Source: Anaerolineae bacterium (lineage in GTDB: Bacteria > Chloroflexota > Anaerolineae > Aggregatilineales > UBA3940). From it: 64,000 nt of DNA. Under the pieces are notes generated by a model. The model made no database searches, had not been told where the DNA came from, and was given only the letters and a program-made list of their open reading frames with translations. The stretch covers positions 62,001 through 126,000 of the forward strand of contig JAFGOY010000002.1 in NCBI GenBank assembly GCA_016926255.1, in the 5' to 3' direction. Shown piece by piece: positions 16,800-25,785 of the stretch. Made by a program: the position numbers and the translations under genes. How positions within the stretch are numbered: position 1 is the first letter of the stretch; each line of letters opens with the position of its first letter.

Positions 16800-17732
16800 T
16801 TACCTCAAATACATCGCCAGCAGCAGCGGCTGGCTGACCATCGCCACGACGGTCGATAAGACGGTCGCCGCCGACAGCGTCGAAACGCAGTAGCCGTATT
16901 TCTGAGCAAACATGCTGACATTAACGCCCAGCGGCATCCCCGCCACCATCACCGCGACCGTCCCCCACAGCGGGTCGAGGTGAAAGACAGGAAAGACCAG
17001 CACCCATACCAGCGCGGGAAAAAGGATCATCTTCATGCCGACGATGGTCGAGACTTCGGCGAGATGCCCGGCGATCTTGTTCGTCTTCAATGAAGCGCCG
17101 ACGACGATCAGGGAGCAGGGAACGGTGGCCCGGCTGAGAAGTTCAATCGGCTGCTGAACCAGTTCGGGGATCGGGATCGAGAGCAGGTTGAACAGGATAC
17201 CCAGCGCAAGGCCGATCAAGAGCGGGTTACGAACGACGCTTTTCAGTGTTTGCTTCAAAACCGGCAGCACGGACTGACCTTCGCCGCGCTCGACGAGCAG
17301 GGTCATCACCGTAAGCAGGATGGCGCTGTGAAGCGAGACGATCAGCAAAAGGGGGACCAGGGCATCATCGCCTAGGCCGGTAGAAATGATCGGGAAGCCG
17401 ACGAGCATCAGGTTGCCGAAAGAGGTGCCTAACCCAAAGAGCCCCTGTTCCTGTTGAGAATGATCGAACCGGCGCTTGCTGATCCAGACGCCCAGGGCGT
17501 AGATCAGCAGGGCCGCGCCGTAGTACGAGATCAGGAACGACCAGTTGATCGAGGGCGGAAGCTCGACCGACGAGAGCGAGTTGAACAGCAGCACCGGCAG
17601 GGCGACCGTCACGACAAACTTGGCGATTCCCTGCACGTCACGGGCATCGACAAGGCGAATGGCTGCCGCCAGGTAGCCGATGGCGATCAGGGCGAAGATG
17701 GGGAGGAAGACGAGCAAGACGGTCACTGACAA
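16800..17732 (-). CDS. AEC (auxin efflux carrier) family transporter
   Basis: 310 aa with about ten TM segments in two five-helix halves. The N-terminal 'LLVFLPIFALIAIGYLAA' and the conserved 'KFVVTVALPVLLFNSLS' with its broken helix Pro are typical of AEC/BASS-fold carriers. 'VNVSMFAQKYG' in the last third is also typical. Family members export or import small carboxylates. Inside a uronate operon it could move galacturonate, tagaturonate or a by-product, but this is inferred from position only. The repeat at 17813-17893 lies upstream. Confidence 0.85.
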   Translation of the reverse strand: MSVTVLLVFLPIFALIAIGYLAAAIRLVDARDVQGIAKFVVTVALPVLLFNSLSSVELPPSINWSFLISYYGAALLIYALGVWISKRRFDHSQQEQGLFGLGTSFGNLMLVGFPIISTGLGDDALVPLLLIVSLHSAILLTVMTLLVERGEGQSVLPVLKQTLKSVVRNPLLIGLALGILFNLLSIPIPELVQQPIELLSRATVPCSLIVVGASLKTNKIAGHLAEVSTIVGMKMILFPALVWVLVFPVFHLDPLWGTVAVMVAGMPLGVNVSMFAQKYGYCVSTLSAATVLSTVVAMVSQPLLLAMYLR

Positions 17733-17812
17733 TACTCCGCCGAACCCGGCGGCAGTGCCGCCGGGTTCCCCTTAACATCATGGCTCATTTGTAAAAAGGA
17801 TGAAAGATGAAC

Positions 17813-17893
17813 TCCCTCTAATCTCGCTCTGCTCGATTTTTCTCCCCCTTGCAAGGGGGAGACGGTGAGCCGATGGCTCGCAGAGGGGGTTTC
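17813..17893. repeat. dispersed repeat family R2, copy 1
   Basis: CTCTAATCTCGCTCTGCTCG, then TTTTTCTCCCCCTTGCAAGGGGGAGA (hairpin), then a small hairpin GAGCCGATGGCTC, then GCAGAGGGGGTTT. The same outer parts occur at 21702-21763, without the extra hairpin, and at 54314-54443, with three different extra hairpins. It lies between the AEC and uxaE genes. Confidence 0.7.
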
Positions 17894-17974
17894 GATCCCC
17901 GAAATCAACATACCTTCACGCTTTCCACACAAGAGTAAACAGCACAGGCTTTCGATAAATCCATCCGTCATCCC

Positions 17975-19426
17975 CTATAAAAACGGCTCGATATGCCGTC
18001 TGAAATGCGCCGCCAGTGCCGCCCGGTATTCGTCTGCATGATCGGCGAGCATGGCGAAAATCTGCTCCCCGAAAACGTCCAGCACCGAGCCGAAGGTCAC
18101 GTGGAGAAGCTGGCGCGAGTCGAACTGATCGAGCAGGCCGGGCAGGTCGGCAGCGGGCAGTTGATCGCCTGCCGGGACTTTCGAAGGCTGGCAGTCGACG
18201 AAATAGGATTTGCGGTCGGTTTCAAATCGTTCGTGGCCCAGGTCGAGCACCTGCCGGAACAGGGCCGGGTCGACGCGCGACATCACGCGCAGCACTTCGA
18301 GGTAGCTGGTTCCGGCGGTCTTGACGTGCGCCTGCCCCTGCGTATATCGGGCGATAACCGGGTAGATGCTGAACTTGTCCGAGCCGGTGTGGATGCTGAT
18401 TTTGTAGGTGCCGAAATGCAGCATGATGGCGACGTGCTTCTCGAACTCGCGCTCGAACTCATCGACATCGCCGATATAGTCAACGCCCTTCTGGAACTTC
18501 CCGACGAAACGCGGCGCGACGCTGACGACCGGCACCGCGCAGCGGGCCAGCTCGTTGGCGATGAAATAATGCTCGTGGATCGAGGTCGGGGTATCGGTTT
18601 CGTCGACCGACATTTCGAGATCGAAGGTGCCGCCCTGCATCAGCGAGGCTAACTCCTGTGCGACGGCGACCGTGTGGGCCAGCGCCCGCCCATATTTCGC
18701 CAGCGCCCGCAGGAGGATTTCCTCGTCGAACTCAAGCGCCAGCCCGTCGAGCTTGACCGGCTTGAGGCAGTAGCGGGACTCCATATCGGCATAGCTGCTG
18801 TCGAGCGCCTCCCAGGGCAATGCCATCACCTTTTCTTTCAGCGTATCGACGTCGTCCGAGTCGGCATCGTTATCGACATACTCCGAAGGGTCAATCGTGT
18901 AGAAGGTGTAGCCCGCCTCGACAAAGGGCTTGAGGTCGCTGATCTCCTTGACGTGGTCGGCATCGGCTCCCCAGATTCCCGTCCAACCCTCCTGAAAGAT
19001 GCCCCACGTCGCTGCATCCATCACCTGCTGCGGGGTGCGCCCGGTGCGGGTATTTTCGCGCACCGACTGCTGGGCGAAGATCGGCGCGACTTTATCGACC
19101 GCGCCGCTGGCCCGCATCGCCTCGATATGGCCCGGCGTGGCGACTCCCAGACGGTCGCCAAACCCAAACGAGGTCTGAATGCCGAGCGGAACCGGGTTCA
19201 GCCGGTCGATACGGCGGCGCAGTTCGGCGGCGTTGTGGGCGGTCAGTGGGTAGAAGGCGGCATCGTCTTCTTTATGGGCTGGCTCCTGAAACCCGGCATC
19301 ACCACCGACGACACCAAGCAGGCGATCCCCGCCGTTGTGAAGGCGGATCAGAAAGTAAGTCACATTGCCGACGGTGGTCAGCGACGGTTGATAGATAGTT
19401 CCGATTGAGAATGTTTTTTCGTCCAT
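17975..19426 (-). CDS. uxaE: tagaturonate/fructuronate epimerase
   Basis: 483 aa, similar in length to characterised UxaE proteins (DUF4862/PF16257-type). Recognisable blocks are 'PLGIQTSFGFGDRLGVATPGHIEAM', 'QQSVRENTRTGRTPQQVMDAATWG', 'SVDETDTPTSIHEHYFIANEL' and 'YKISIHTGSDKFSIYPVIARYTQG', the last carrying likely metal-binding His residues. The enzyme interconverts D-tagaturonate and D-fructuronate, a link from galacturonate to the glucuronate branch. Start ATG follows GAGGATTTAATCA. Downstream mannonate-pathway genes (uxuA/uxuB) are not in the window. Confidence 0.82.
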   Translation of the reverse strand: MDEKTFSIGTIYQPSLTTVGNVTYFLIRLHNGGDRLLGVVGGDAGFQEPAHKEDDAAFYPLTAHNAAELRRRIDRLNPVPLGIQTSFGFGDRLGVATPGHIEAMRASGAVDKVAPIFAQQSVRENTRTGRTPQQVMDAATWGIFQEGWTGIWGADADHVKEISDLKPFVEAGYTFYTIDPSEYVDNDADSDDVDTLKEKVMALPWEALDSSYADMESRYCLKPVKLDGLALEFDEEILLRALAKYGRALAHTVAVAQELASLMQGGTFDLEMSVDETDTPTSIHEHYFIANELARCAVPVVSVAPRFVGKFQKGVDYIGDVDEFEREFEKHVAIMLHFGTYKISIHTGSDKFSIYPVIARYTQGQAHVKTAGTSYLEVLRVMSRVDPALFRQVLDLGHERFETDRKSYFVDCQPSKVPAGDQLPAADLPGLLDQFDSRQLLHVTFGSVLDVFGEQIFAMLADHADEYRAALAAHFRRHIEPFL

Positions 19427-19568
19427 TGATTAAATCCTCACAGGTTACGGGCTGCGTTTACAGTTGGGTTATCAATGATAAGCCATATCAGCGAACCGGC
19501 AACCTGTAGACAAAAATCCAGGGTACCCGGTTCGCTGCACTGGTGAAGCAGCGAATCGGGAATACACC

Positions 19569-20894
19569 CTAACCGGCCCTATGGCCGATCATGGATGACA
19601 GGGGGAACAGGTCGTCGATATGGACGACCTTCTCGTCGCGCATGGACAGGTTCGACGCGATGCCGACCAGCACCGAGGCGGCCCCGTCGATATGCGAGGC
19701 AGCGCGGTGATACGGGTCAGGGGGGGGTTGAGGAGAGAAAATCTGCTCTAACATAACCGGATCAGCCCCCCCATGCCCTCCTTCACCGATGGGGACAGGG
19801 ACTTCATACCCATCGCCAAACATCGGGTAGACGCGAATCGCCGCCTTTTTGAACGGCCCCTTGCTGGCATCGGCAGCGCCATCGCCGAGAAGGTGGAGCA
19901 CCGTCTCCTCGATGTCCATCTCGATCCGGCCCTTCGTGCCGGTGATCGCCACCCGCAGCCCTTCCCAGGGCGAATAGGCGACCAGGCAGTAGGACATCAG
20001 CACGCCGCTGTCATACTGCACGGAGACCGTCATCGAGTCTTCGATGTCGATAGGCTCGCCAAAGACATTGCGGTCGCGCAGATAGCCGGTTTCCGCCTCG
20101 GCGTCCAGGTAGAGACTTTTCAGCGCATCTTTGGATGTAAGCTGAAGGGCGAACGGGTCGTCCTCTGCTTCGGGGACGCCGGTATAGCGTTCGTAGGGAT
20201 AATGCTCGCCGCGCGCCTCTGCATTGGCCTTCCCATAGAAGTTCAATCTGCCCATCGCCGAAACGCTGACCGGGAAAGAATCGATCCACCAGTTGACCAG
20301 GTCGAAGTGATGGGTGGCCTTGTGAACCAGCAGCCCGCCGCTGTTCTTCTTCTCGCGGTGCCAGCGCCGGAAGTAGTCCGCGCCGTGGCTGGTATCGAGC
20401 AGCCAGGAGAAGTCGACCATCAGGGGCCGCCCGACCAGCCCGTCGATCACAAGCTGGCGAAACCGGGTGTAGGCCGGGGCGTAGCGGTAGTTGAAGGTCA
20501 CCGTCAGCGATCTGCCGGTAGCGTCTATGGCGTCGAAAATCGTGTTCAGCTTTTCCAGGTCGGTCGTCATCGGCTTTTCGGTGATGACGTCACAGCCAAG
20601 GACCATCGCCCGCGCAATGTAGTTGTGGTGAGCGGCATCGATGGTGGCGACGATCACGCTGTCGGGCCGGGTATCGGCGATCATCTGCTCGAACCGTTCG
20701 GCGGGATAGGTCGGCACCGTGTCGACACCGGTTGCTTTTATGATCCGGTCGACATACCAGTTCATGCGGGTCTGGCTGAAATCGCAAAGGGCGACCAGTT
20801 CGGCCACGTCCGGGTAGGTTTCGGTGATCGCCCGGACGTACATCCCCGCCCGGCTGCCCGTCCCGACAAGCGCGTATCGCTTCTTACCCGACAT
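19569..20894 (-). CDS. Gfo/Idh/MocA family oxidoreductase
   Basis: 441 aa. The N-terminal Rossmann motif '[18 protein letters not shown]' is followed by '[39 protein letters not shown]', the standard EKP motif of the family. '[18 protein letters not shown]' supplies the catalytic His region. The C-terminal domain is the usual open-faced beta sheet. It likely oxidises or reduces a sugar or uronate hydroxyl with NAD(P). The position between kduD and uxaE suggests a uronate substrate, possibly an epimerising step. Start ATG follows GGGAGGGTGT. A 12-bp gap separates it from kduD. Confidence 0.85.
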   Translation of the reverse strand: MSGKKRYALVGTGSRAGMYVRAITETYPDVAELVALCDFSQTRMNWYVDRIIKATGVDTVPTYPAERFEQMIADTRPDSVIVATIDAAHHNYIARAMVLGCDVITEKPMTTDLEKLNTIFDAIDATGRSLTVTFNYRYAPAYTRFRQLVIDGLVGRPLMVDFSWLLDTSHGADYFRRWHREKKNSGGLLVHKATHHFDLVNWWIDSFPVSVSAMGRLNFYGKANAEARGEHYPYERYTGVPEAEDDPFALQLTSKDALKSLYLDAEAETGYLRDRNVFGEPIDIEDSMTVSVQYDSGVLMSYCLVAYSPWEGLRVAITGTKGRIEMDIEETVLHLLGDGAADASKGPFKKAAIRVYPMFGDGYEVPVPIGEGGHGGADPVMLEQIFSPQPPPDPYHRAASHIDGAASVLVGIASNLSMRDEKVVHIDDLFPLSSMIGHRAG

Positions 20895-20906
20895 ACACCC
20901 TCCCGG

Positions 20907-21668
20907 TCAGCGGCACAGCCAGCCGCCATCGACAGGCAGGATGACGCCGTGCAGATAGTCGGAAGCGGGTGATGCCAGGAAAACAACCGCGCCCTGCAAG
21001 TCCACCGGGTCACCCCAGCGACCGGCAGGAATCCGCTCAAGGATCGACTGGCTGCGCACCGGGTCGGCACGCAGGGGGGCGGTGTTGTCGGTTGCCATGT
21101 AGCCGGGGGCAATCGCGTTGACGTTGACGTTCTTCGCGGCGAGTTCGTTCGCCATCGCCCGCGTGATCCCGGCGACTCCGCTCTTGGCCGCCGTATAGGA
21201 TGGGATCAGAATCCCGCCCTGGAAGGAGAGCATCGAGGCGATGTTGATGATCTTGCCGCCCCCCTGCTCCACCATCCGCGCCGCCGCTTTTTGCGACAGG
21301 AAGAAGACCGCCTTGAGATTGACCTGGAGCACGTCGTCCCAGTAGGCTTCGCTGAATTCGAAGAGCGGAGCGCGGCGGATGATCCCGGCGTTGTTGACGA
21401 GAACATCCAGCCGGCCAAGCTGCTCGATCACGCCGTCGACGATCATGGCGAGATCGTCGGGGGTGGCTTCCATGAGGTTGCACCGGATTTCGGTGAAGCG
21501 CCGCCCCAGTGCCTCGACCTGCTCGCCGGTTTCGGCGCAGTCCAGCAGATCGAGCGCGGCGATGTCGGCACCGGCCCCGGCCAGGCCGAGGGCCATCGCC
21601 TGGCCCAGCCCCCGGCTGGCCCCGGTCACCAGGGCGACTTTCCCTTCGAGAGAGAATGATACAGACAT
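20907..21668 (-). CDS. kduD: 2-dehydro-3-deoxy-D-gluconate 5-dehydrogenase-like SDR
   Basis: 253 aa short-chain dehydrogenase. Cofactor motif TGASRGLG (15-22), NNAG (92-95), catalytic Ser145, Tyr158 and Lys162 (YTAAK). The sequence 'FSLEGKVALVTGASRGLGQAMALGLAGAGADI' and 'INIASMLSFQGGILIPSYTAAKSGVAGITRA' closely follow KduD proteins. In the unsaturated-uronate route KduD reduces 2,5-diketo-3-deoxygluconate to KDG. It lies between the isomerase and oxidoreductase genes, and the repeat R2 copy at 21702 separates it from the isomerase. Confidence 0.87.
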   Translation of the reverse strand: MSVSFSLEGKVALVTGASRGLGQAMALGLAGAGADIAALDLLDCAETGEQVEALGRRFTEIRCNLMEATPDDLAMIVDGVIEQLGRLDVLVNNAGIIRRAPLFEFSEAYWDDVLQVNLKAVFFLSQKAAARMVEQGGGKIINIASMLSFQGGILIPSYTAAKSGVAGITRAMANELAAKNVNVNAIAPGYMATDNTAPLRADPVRSQSILERIPAGRWGDPVDLQGAVVFLASPASDYLHGVILPVDGGWLCR

Positions 21669-21701
21669 ATATGTCCTTTTTCTTTTTTGTGGTCAAATCC
21701 C

Positions 21702-21763
21702 CCTCTAATCTCGCTCTGCTCGATTTTCTCCCCCTTGCAGGGGAGATACTGAGGGGGTTCAGA
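21702..21763. repeat. dispersed repeat family R2, copy 2 (short form)
   Basis: CCTCTAATCTCGCTCTGCTC, TTCTCCCCCTTGCAGGGGAGA, then ACTGAGGGGGTTC. This copy lacks the additional internal hairpins seen at 17813 and 54314. Confidence 0.7.
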
Positions 21764-21814
21764 CTCACTCTTTCTACAAAAGAAAGTAAAGTCAAAAATC
21801 AACTTTGCAAACTA

Positions 21815-22630
21815 CTACAGCCCCAATTCTCTGAGTGTCGGGACGGTCTTGCCGACCCAATCGAGATCGGCGTCTTCGACGACGGCCTGCGTGCGGTGGT
21901 TGCCCGCGAGTATCCACAGGTAATAGGTGGTATAGCCGGGTGCGCTGACAACCGTGTGATAGCCGCTGGGGATCATCAGGATGGTGTTGTCGCGCACGGT
22001 GTAGATTTCGTCCATGCCGTTGCTGTAGAGGCGGGTCATGCCGAAACCTTCAGGCTTATTGACCTTGAAGAAGTACATCTCTTCGTGGAACGCCTCGTTG
22101 GGGAGATCGTCCTTCTCGTGTTTGTGGGGCGGGTAGGTGCTCCAGTTGCCGGACGGCGTATATGTCTCGCCGACGATCAGGCGGGCCGCCGGTAGATCGG
22201 GCTGGCCGGTGGAAGTCAATATCTGGTGGAAATTGCGCGAGAAGTTGGCGGCACCCCAGACGCCGGTCGTTATCTTATCGGGGCCGATGACATAAGGGTC
22301 GGTTTCCAGGTCACTCGGCGCGCTGCACAGGGCGACTTCCAATGAGCCGTTCGCGGTGATGCTGTAGTCGGCTCCGCAGGGGATATAGACCGAATGCGGC
22401 TTGCCGGAAAAGACGTTCGGTCGCCCGCCGACACCGGCGAAGGTCGAACCGTTGACGGCAAAGGCGCCTTTCCCGCCCATGATGACGGCCAGCACTTCCC
22501 GGTCACCGCTGGCGGCCTCGTAGGTTTCGCCGTCGGCGAGCGAGAGCAGGCTGAAGTCGAGGAGCTTGCAGGGATTGCCCGGCAGGACGTTATTTCCATT
22601 GGCCGAAGGTACAGCTTCAAAGTAAGACAT
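21815..22630 (-). CDS. KduI/IolB-family uronate isomerase (IolB-type)
   Basis: The ATG at 22630 (MSYFEAV) has GAGG five to eight bases upstream; an ATG four codons earlier overlaps the previous stop and is a possible alternative. The 271-aa cupin shows 'GNWSTYPPHKHEKDD', 'NEAFHEEMYFFKVNKPEGFGM' and 'IPSGYHTVVSAPGYTTYYLWILAG'. The His, His and Glu of these blocks are the expected metal ligands. This block order is closer to 5-deoxyglucuronate isomerase IolB than to E. coli-type KduI. Next to kduD and GH105 it probably isomerises 5-keto-4-deoxyuronate. No other inositol genes are nearby. Confidence 0.8.
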   Translation of the reverse strand: MSYFEAVPSANGNNVLPGNPCKLLDFSLLSLADGETYEAASGDREVLAVIMGGKGAFAVNGSTFAGVGGRPNVFSGKPHSVYIPCGADYSITANGSLEVALCSAPSDLETDPYVIGPDKITTGVWGAANFSRNFHQILTSTGQPDLPAARLIVGETYTPSGNWSTYPPHKHEKDDLPNEAFHEEMYFFKVNKPEGFGMTRLYSNGMDEIYTVRDNTILMIPSGYHTVVSAPGYTTYYLWILAGNHRTQAVVEDADLDWVGKTVPTLRELGL

Positions 22631-22638
22631 CACTTTCC

Positions 22639-23778
22639 TCATTTCTTGTTGTCTAGAACGAGTTCGAGTTCTGCTGCTGCCAGTAGAAACGCGCCAATCC
22701 CGTGCAGGTTGTTCGTTTCGACCGGTTCGCGGATATAGTATTCAAATGAGCCGTCGCGGTAGGGGTTACCCCCCAGGCCCGCCGACGCGCAGATGCCATG
22801 CAGGTTGATCAGCCCTTCGCCGTCGATGGTGACCAGTTGGGTGATGACGCCGTTGAATCCCCTGACGGCGGCCTCTAATAAGTTAGTATCAAGATAGCCA
22901 TTCCGGACACCTTTTGCAATGGCATAGACGAACATACACGTCCCGGATGCTTCCAGGTAGTTGCCTTCACGTTCTCCCTGGTCGAGCACCTGCCACCACA
23001 GGCCGGTGGCTTTATCCTGAACGCGGATGACCGCGTCGAGGGTGCGGGTGAGAATATCAACGAACTGCCCCCGCGCAGGATGATCGGCGGGGAAATCGTC
23101 GAGCATGTCGACTAGCGCCATCACGTACCAGCCGATGGCGCGGCTCCAGAAGTGCGGCGAACAGCCTGTCTCCGGGTCGGCCCACTTCTGCTCGCGGCTT
23201 TCGTCCCAGGCATGGTACAGCAGCCCGGTGCGGGGATCGCGGGTATGCTTTTCGATGGTGACGACCTGGAAGGCAATGTCGTCGAAAGCATCGACCTCGC
23301 CAAAGGCGGCGGCATACTCCGCGAAAAAAGCCGATCCCATATAGATACCATCCAGCCACATCTGGTAAGGATAAATCTGCTTGTGCCAGAAACCGCCCTC
23401 GTGGGTGCGCGGGTGATCGCGGAGTTGATCGCGGAGCAGGTGGAGCGCCTTTTCGTAGCGCCCGCTGCCGGTCGCCTGGTAAACCGGGATCAGCAGCTTG
23501 CCGGGGTTGATATTGTCGATGTTGTACTCTTCTTTGCGATAGGTCTTGATCGTGCCATCGGCGGCCACGTAATGATCGACATACTCGACAAGCCGGTTCC
23601 AGTAGCGGTTATCCCCCGTCAGTTCGAATAACCGGTAGACACCCTTGAAGAGCATTCCGTCCGTATAATGCCAGTGACCGTTTTCCAGCGAATAACGGCT
23701 CAGGGCAGACGTTACGATGCGCTGCGACCAGGGGATACCGGTTGTTTCGGACGGCTGGTTGATTTCAATTTGGGACAT
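22639..23778 (-). CDS. GH105 unsaturated rhamnogalacturonyl/uronyl hydrolase
   Basis: The ATG at 23778 (MSQIEINQ) has AGGAA upstream; the longer frame runs back into the hairpin at 23813-23856 and is rejected. The 379-aa (alpha/alpha)6-barrel-type protein has 'WHYTDGMLFKGVYRL' and 'YPYQMWLDGIYMGSAF', each with the acidic residue corresponding to the two catalytic Asp residues of GH88/GH105 enzymes. 'GCSPHFWSRAIGWYVMALVDML' is the conserved substrate-site block. It hydrates and removes the 4,5-unsaturated uronic acid left by pectate or rhamnogalacturonan lyases. No signal peptide is seen, so it acts in the cytoplasm after import by the ABC system upstream. Confidence 0.9.
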   Translation of the reverse strand: MSQIEINQPSETTGIPWSQRIVTSALSRYSLENGHWHYTDGMLFKGVYRLFELTGDNRYWNRLVEYVDHYVAADGTIKTYRKEEYNIDNINPGKLLIPVYQATGSGRYEKALHLLRDQLRDHPRTHEGGFWHKQIYPYQMWLDGIYMGSAFFAEYAAAFGEVDAFDDIAFQVVTIEKHTRDPRTGLLYHAWDESREQKWADPETGCSPHFWSRAIGWYVMALVDMLDDFPADHPARGQFVDILTRTLDAVIRVQDKATGLWWQVLDQGEREGNYLEASGTCMFVYAIAKGVRNGYLDTNLLEAAVRGFNGVITQLVTIDGEGLINLHGICASAGLGGNPYRDGSFEYYIREPVETNNLHGIGAFLLAAAELELVLDNKK

Positions 23779-23812
23779 TTCCTGGTTCCTCACCATAGTC
23801 ATAGCCAGGCAG

Positions 23813-23856
23813 ACAAAGAAGGGTGTGCAGAAGCACACAGGCACACCCTTCTTTGT
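23813..23856 (-). terminator. 16-bp perfect hairpin between binding-protein and GH105 genes
   Basis: ACAAAGAAGGGTGTGC (23813-23828) pairs perfectly with 23841-23856 across a 12-nt loop. Read on the minus strand, it follows the binding-protein stop (23899) and precedes the GH105 start. The flanking T-rich arm favours termination or mRNA stabilisation, giving higher binding-protein output than the downstream enzymes. This is the usual logic of ABC operons. Confidence 0.75.
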
Positions 23857-23898
23857 TAAGTTACATTACACTAACCGAACGTTCTGATAGCTATTCGA

Positions 23899-25671
23899 CT
23901 ATTTCAACAGCCCGGCGTCACGGACTTCCTGCTCTGCATTGGCTTCGTACTCCACGGCGCCCAGCCCGTCAAGACCGGCCAGGTACTCGGCCCAGGTGTC
24001 TTCGTTCAGTTCTTTCTGACCGAGGATGAACTGGAGCTGGCCTTCGGCATAGTAGCGGTCGAAGTCGGCGGCGTTGTCAGGCGGCAGGATGACCTGGCTG
24101 CCAACAGCGTCGACGTGCGGCTGTTCCTGGAAGAAGTACAGGTAATCGAGCGGGTACATGGTCTCGCCATTGATGCGTTCCCAGGTCGGGTAGCGGGCGG
24201 AGATTTCCAGTTTAGTGTTGTAGTAGATCAGCTGGTTGCGCATCTGCGTGTAGGGCTGGCGTTCAGGTGAGTTGTAGGCATCGGCTTCAGCGATACCTTC
24301 AGTCGTGATGAACCCATCTTCAGTGATGTTGAAGTTCACGCCTTCTTCACCGAACCCAAGCAGGAAGTAGCCATCGGTTGCCATCCACTCCAGCATTGCG
24401 GCAATTCTGGGGCCTTTGCCTTCTTCGGCAGCGGCTGCCGACATGGCGAAGACCTGGCCGCGGCCATCGTAGGAATTGTAGTACGATTCGCCATCGTAGG
24501 CGGGTGCCAGAGTGGCCAGCGGTGACCACTGTGCATCCGGGAAGTTCTCATCGAAGGGGGTGTAGTTGGACTTGTTGGTGAGAGCAGCGAAGTCTTCCCA
24601 CATGATGCCGAACAATCCCTGCTTCCAGCGGGCACGGAACTCGTCCTTGCTGAGGGTCGGCCAGTCGGGGTCGATCACGCCAGCCTCGTTCAGCATAACC
24701 ATGTATTCCATGGCGTCATAGTATTCAGGATTGCGAACATACATCTGGAATTCGTGGCCGGGGCGGAAGTCAAAAATGCTGCGGCCTGATGGCACGCCGT
24801 AGGCGCCAAGGATATAATCGAAGCGACGGCCAATGCCGTTCCCTTCAACAAAGGCCCCGATGCCGTAGGTGTCATCAACGCCATTTCCATCGGGGTCTTG
24901 GGTTGTAAAGGCAACTGCAACATCGTACAGTTCCTCAAGAGTGGTGGGCTGTTCGAGGCCCAGGTTGTCCAGCCAGTCCTGGCGGATCACCACGCCCTCA
25001 CGGTAGGGGATGGCGGGCGGTTCGGGCAGACCGTACTGCTGGCCGTCAAAGGTGTAAAGGGCGTTGCGGTTGGCATCGTTATAGTGCTTTTCGACGCGCT
25101 CCGGCATTGCAGCCATCAGGTCATCAACGGGAGCAAGCAGACCTAATTCGTAGTAGCGAAGCAGGACACCGCGTGTGTCGTTGGTTGCGCTGGTGATCTG
25201 GAAGAAATCGGGGAGTTCGTTGGCTGCGGCAGCGGCGTTCAGCTTCGCCTCGCCATCGGCGCTTGGCGGGATGATGGTATAGTTGAGAATGACTCCCAGT
25301 TCCTCCTCGATGATCTGGTAAGCGATCCAGTCGTCAGGGGGCGGGCCGGCTTCGGTAACCGTCGCCTGGAGCCACATATCAACTACGATGGGCTGTGCTG
25401 CTATAGCTGTTGCTGCTGCTTCAGCTTCTGCCTCTGCTTCTGCCGCCTCTGCTTCGGCTTCTTCGAGTGCGGCTTCTGCCGCTTCCAATTCGGCTTCCAG
25501 CGCAGCTAAGTCGGCATCGCCCGCAGCTTCGGCTTCTTCGAGTGCGGACTGAGCAGCATCAAGCTGCGATTGCAGGTCGGCTATTGCTGTATCGTCGGGT
25601 GATGCGCCGCAAGCGGTCAGCACAAGCGTAAACAGCATGACAATAGCCAGTATGGTAAAATTGCGCTTCAT
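23899..25671 (-). CDS. ABC oligosaccharide-binding lipoprotein with coiled-coil spacer
   Basis: 590 aa. Signal and lipobox 'FTLVLTACGAS' place the anchored Cys near residue 21. Residues about 28-92 are almost purely Ala/Glu heptads (ADLQSQLDAAQSALEEAEAA and similar), a coiled-coil stalk not normally present in such proteins. From residue about 95 an LplA/YtcQ-type substrate-binding domain follows ('VVDMWLQATVTEAGPPPDDW'), with a calcium-loop-like 'DPDGNGVDDTYG'. It should deliver unsaturated or partially degraded pectin oligosaccharides to the LplB/LplC-type permeases upstream. Start ATG follows AAGGAGAAGGAAT. Confidence 0.88.
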   Translation of the reverse strand: MKRNFTILAIVMLFTLVLTACGASPDDTAIADLQSQLDAAQSALEEAEAAGDADLAALEAELEAAEAALEEAEAEAAEAEAEAEAAATAIAAQPIVVDMWLQATVTEAGPPPDDWIAYQIIEEELGVILNYTIIPPSADGEAKLNAAAAANELPDFFQITSATNDTRGVLLRYYELGLLAPVDDLMAAMPERVEKHYNDANRNALYTFDGQQYGLPEPPAIPYREGVVIRQDWLDNLGLEQPTTLEELYDVAVAFTTQDPDGNGVDDTYGIGAFVEGNGIGRRFDYILGAYGVPSGRSIFDFRPGHEFQMYVRNPEYYDAMEYMVMLNEAGVIDPDWPTLSKDEFRARWKQGLFGIMWEDFAALTNKSNYTPFDENFPDAQWSPLATLAPAYDGESYYNSYDGRGQVFAMSAAAAEEGKGPRIAAMLEWMATDGYFLLGFGEEGVNFNITEDGFITTEGIAEADAYNSPERQPYTQMRNQLIYYNTKLEISARYPTWERINGETMYPLDYLYFFQEQPHVDAVGSQVILPPDNAADFDRYYAEGQLQFILGQKELNEDTWAEYLAGLDGLGAVEYEANAEQEVRDAGLLK

Positions 25672-25785
25672 ATTCCTTCTCCTTCGAATGGTAGGTTCAT
25701 TGATCTCGGTTTCTACTAAAATACTCCTGGTATAGGTTTCTCCTTTACTACAGGTTTGACTGTTTTATGATTCATTAAAACGCGA

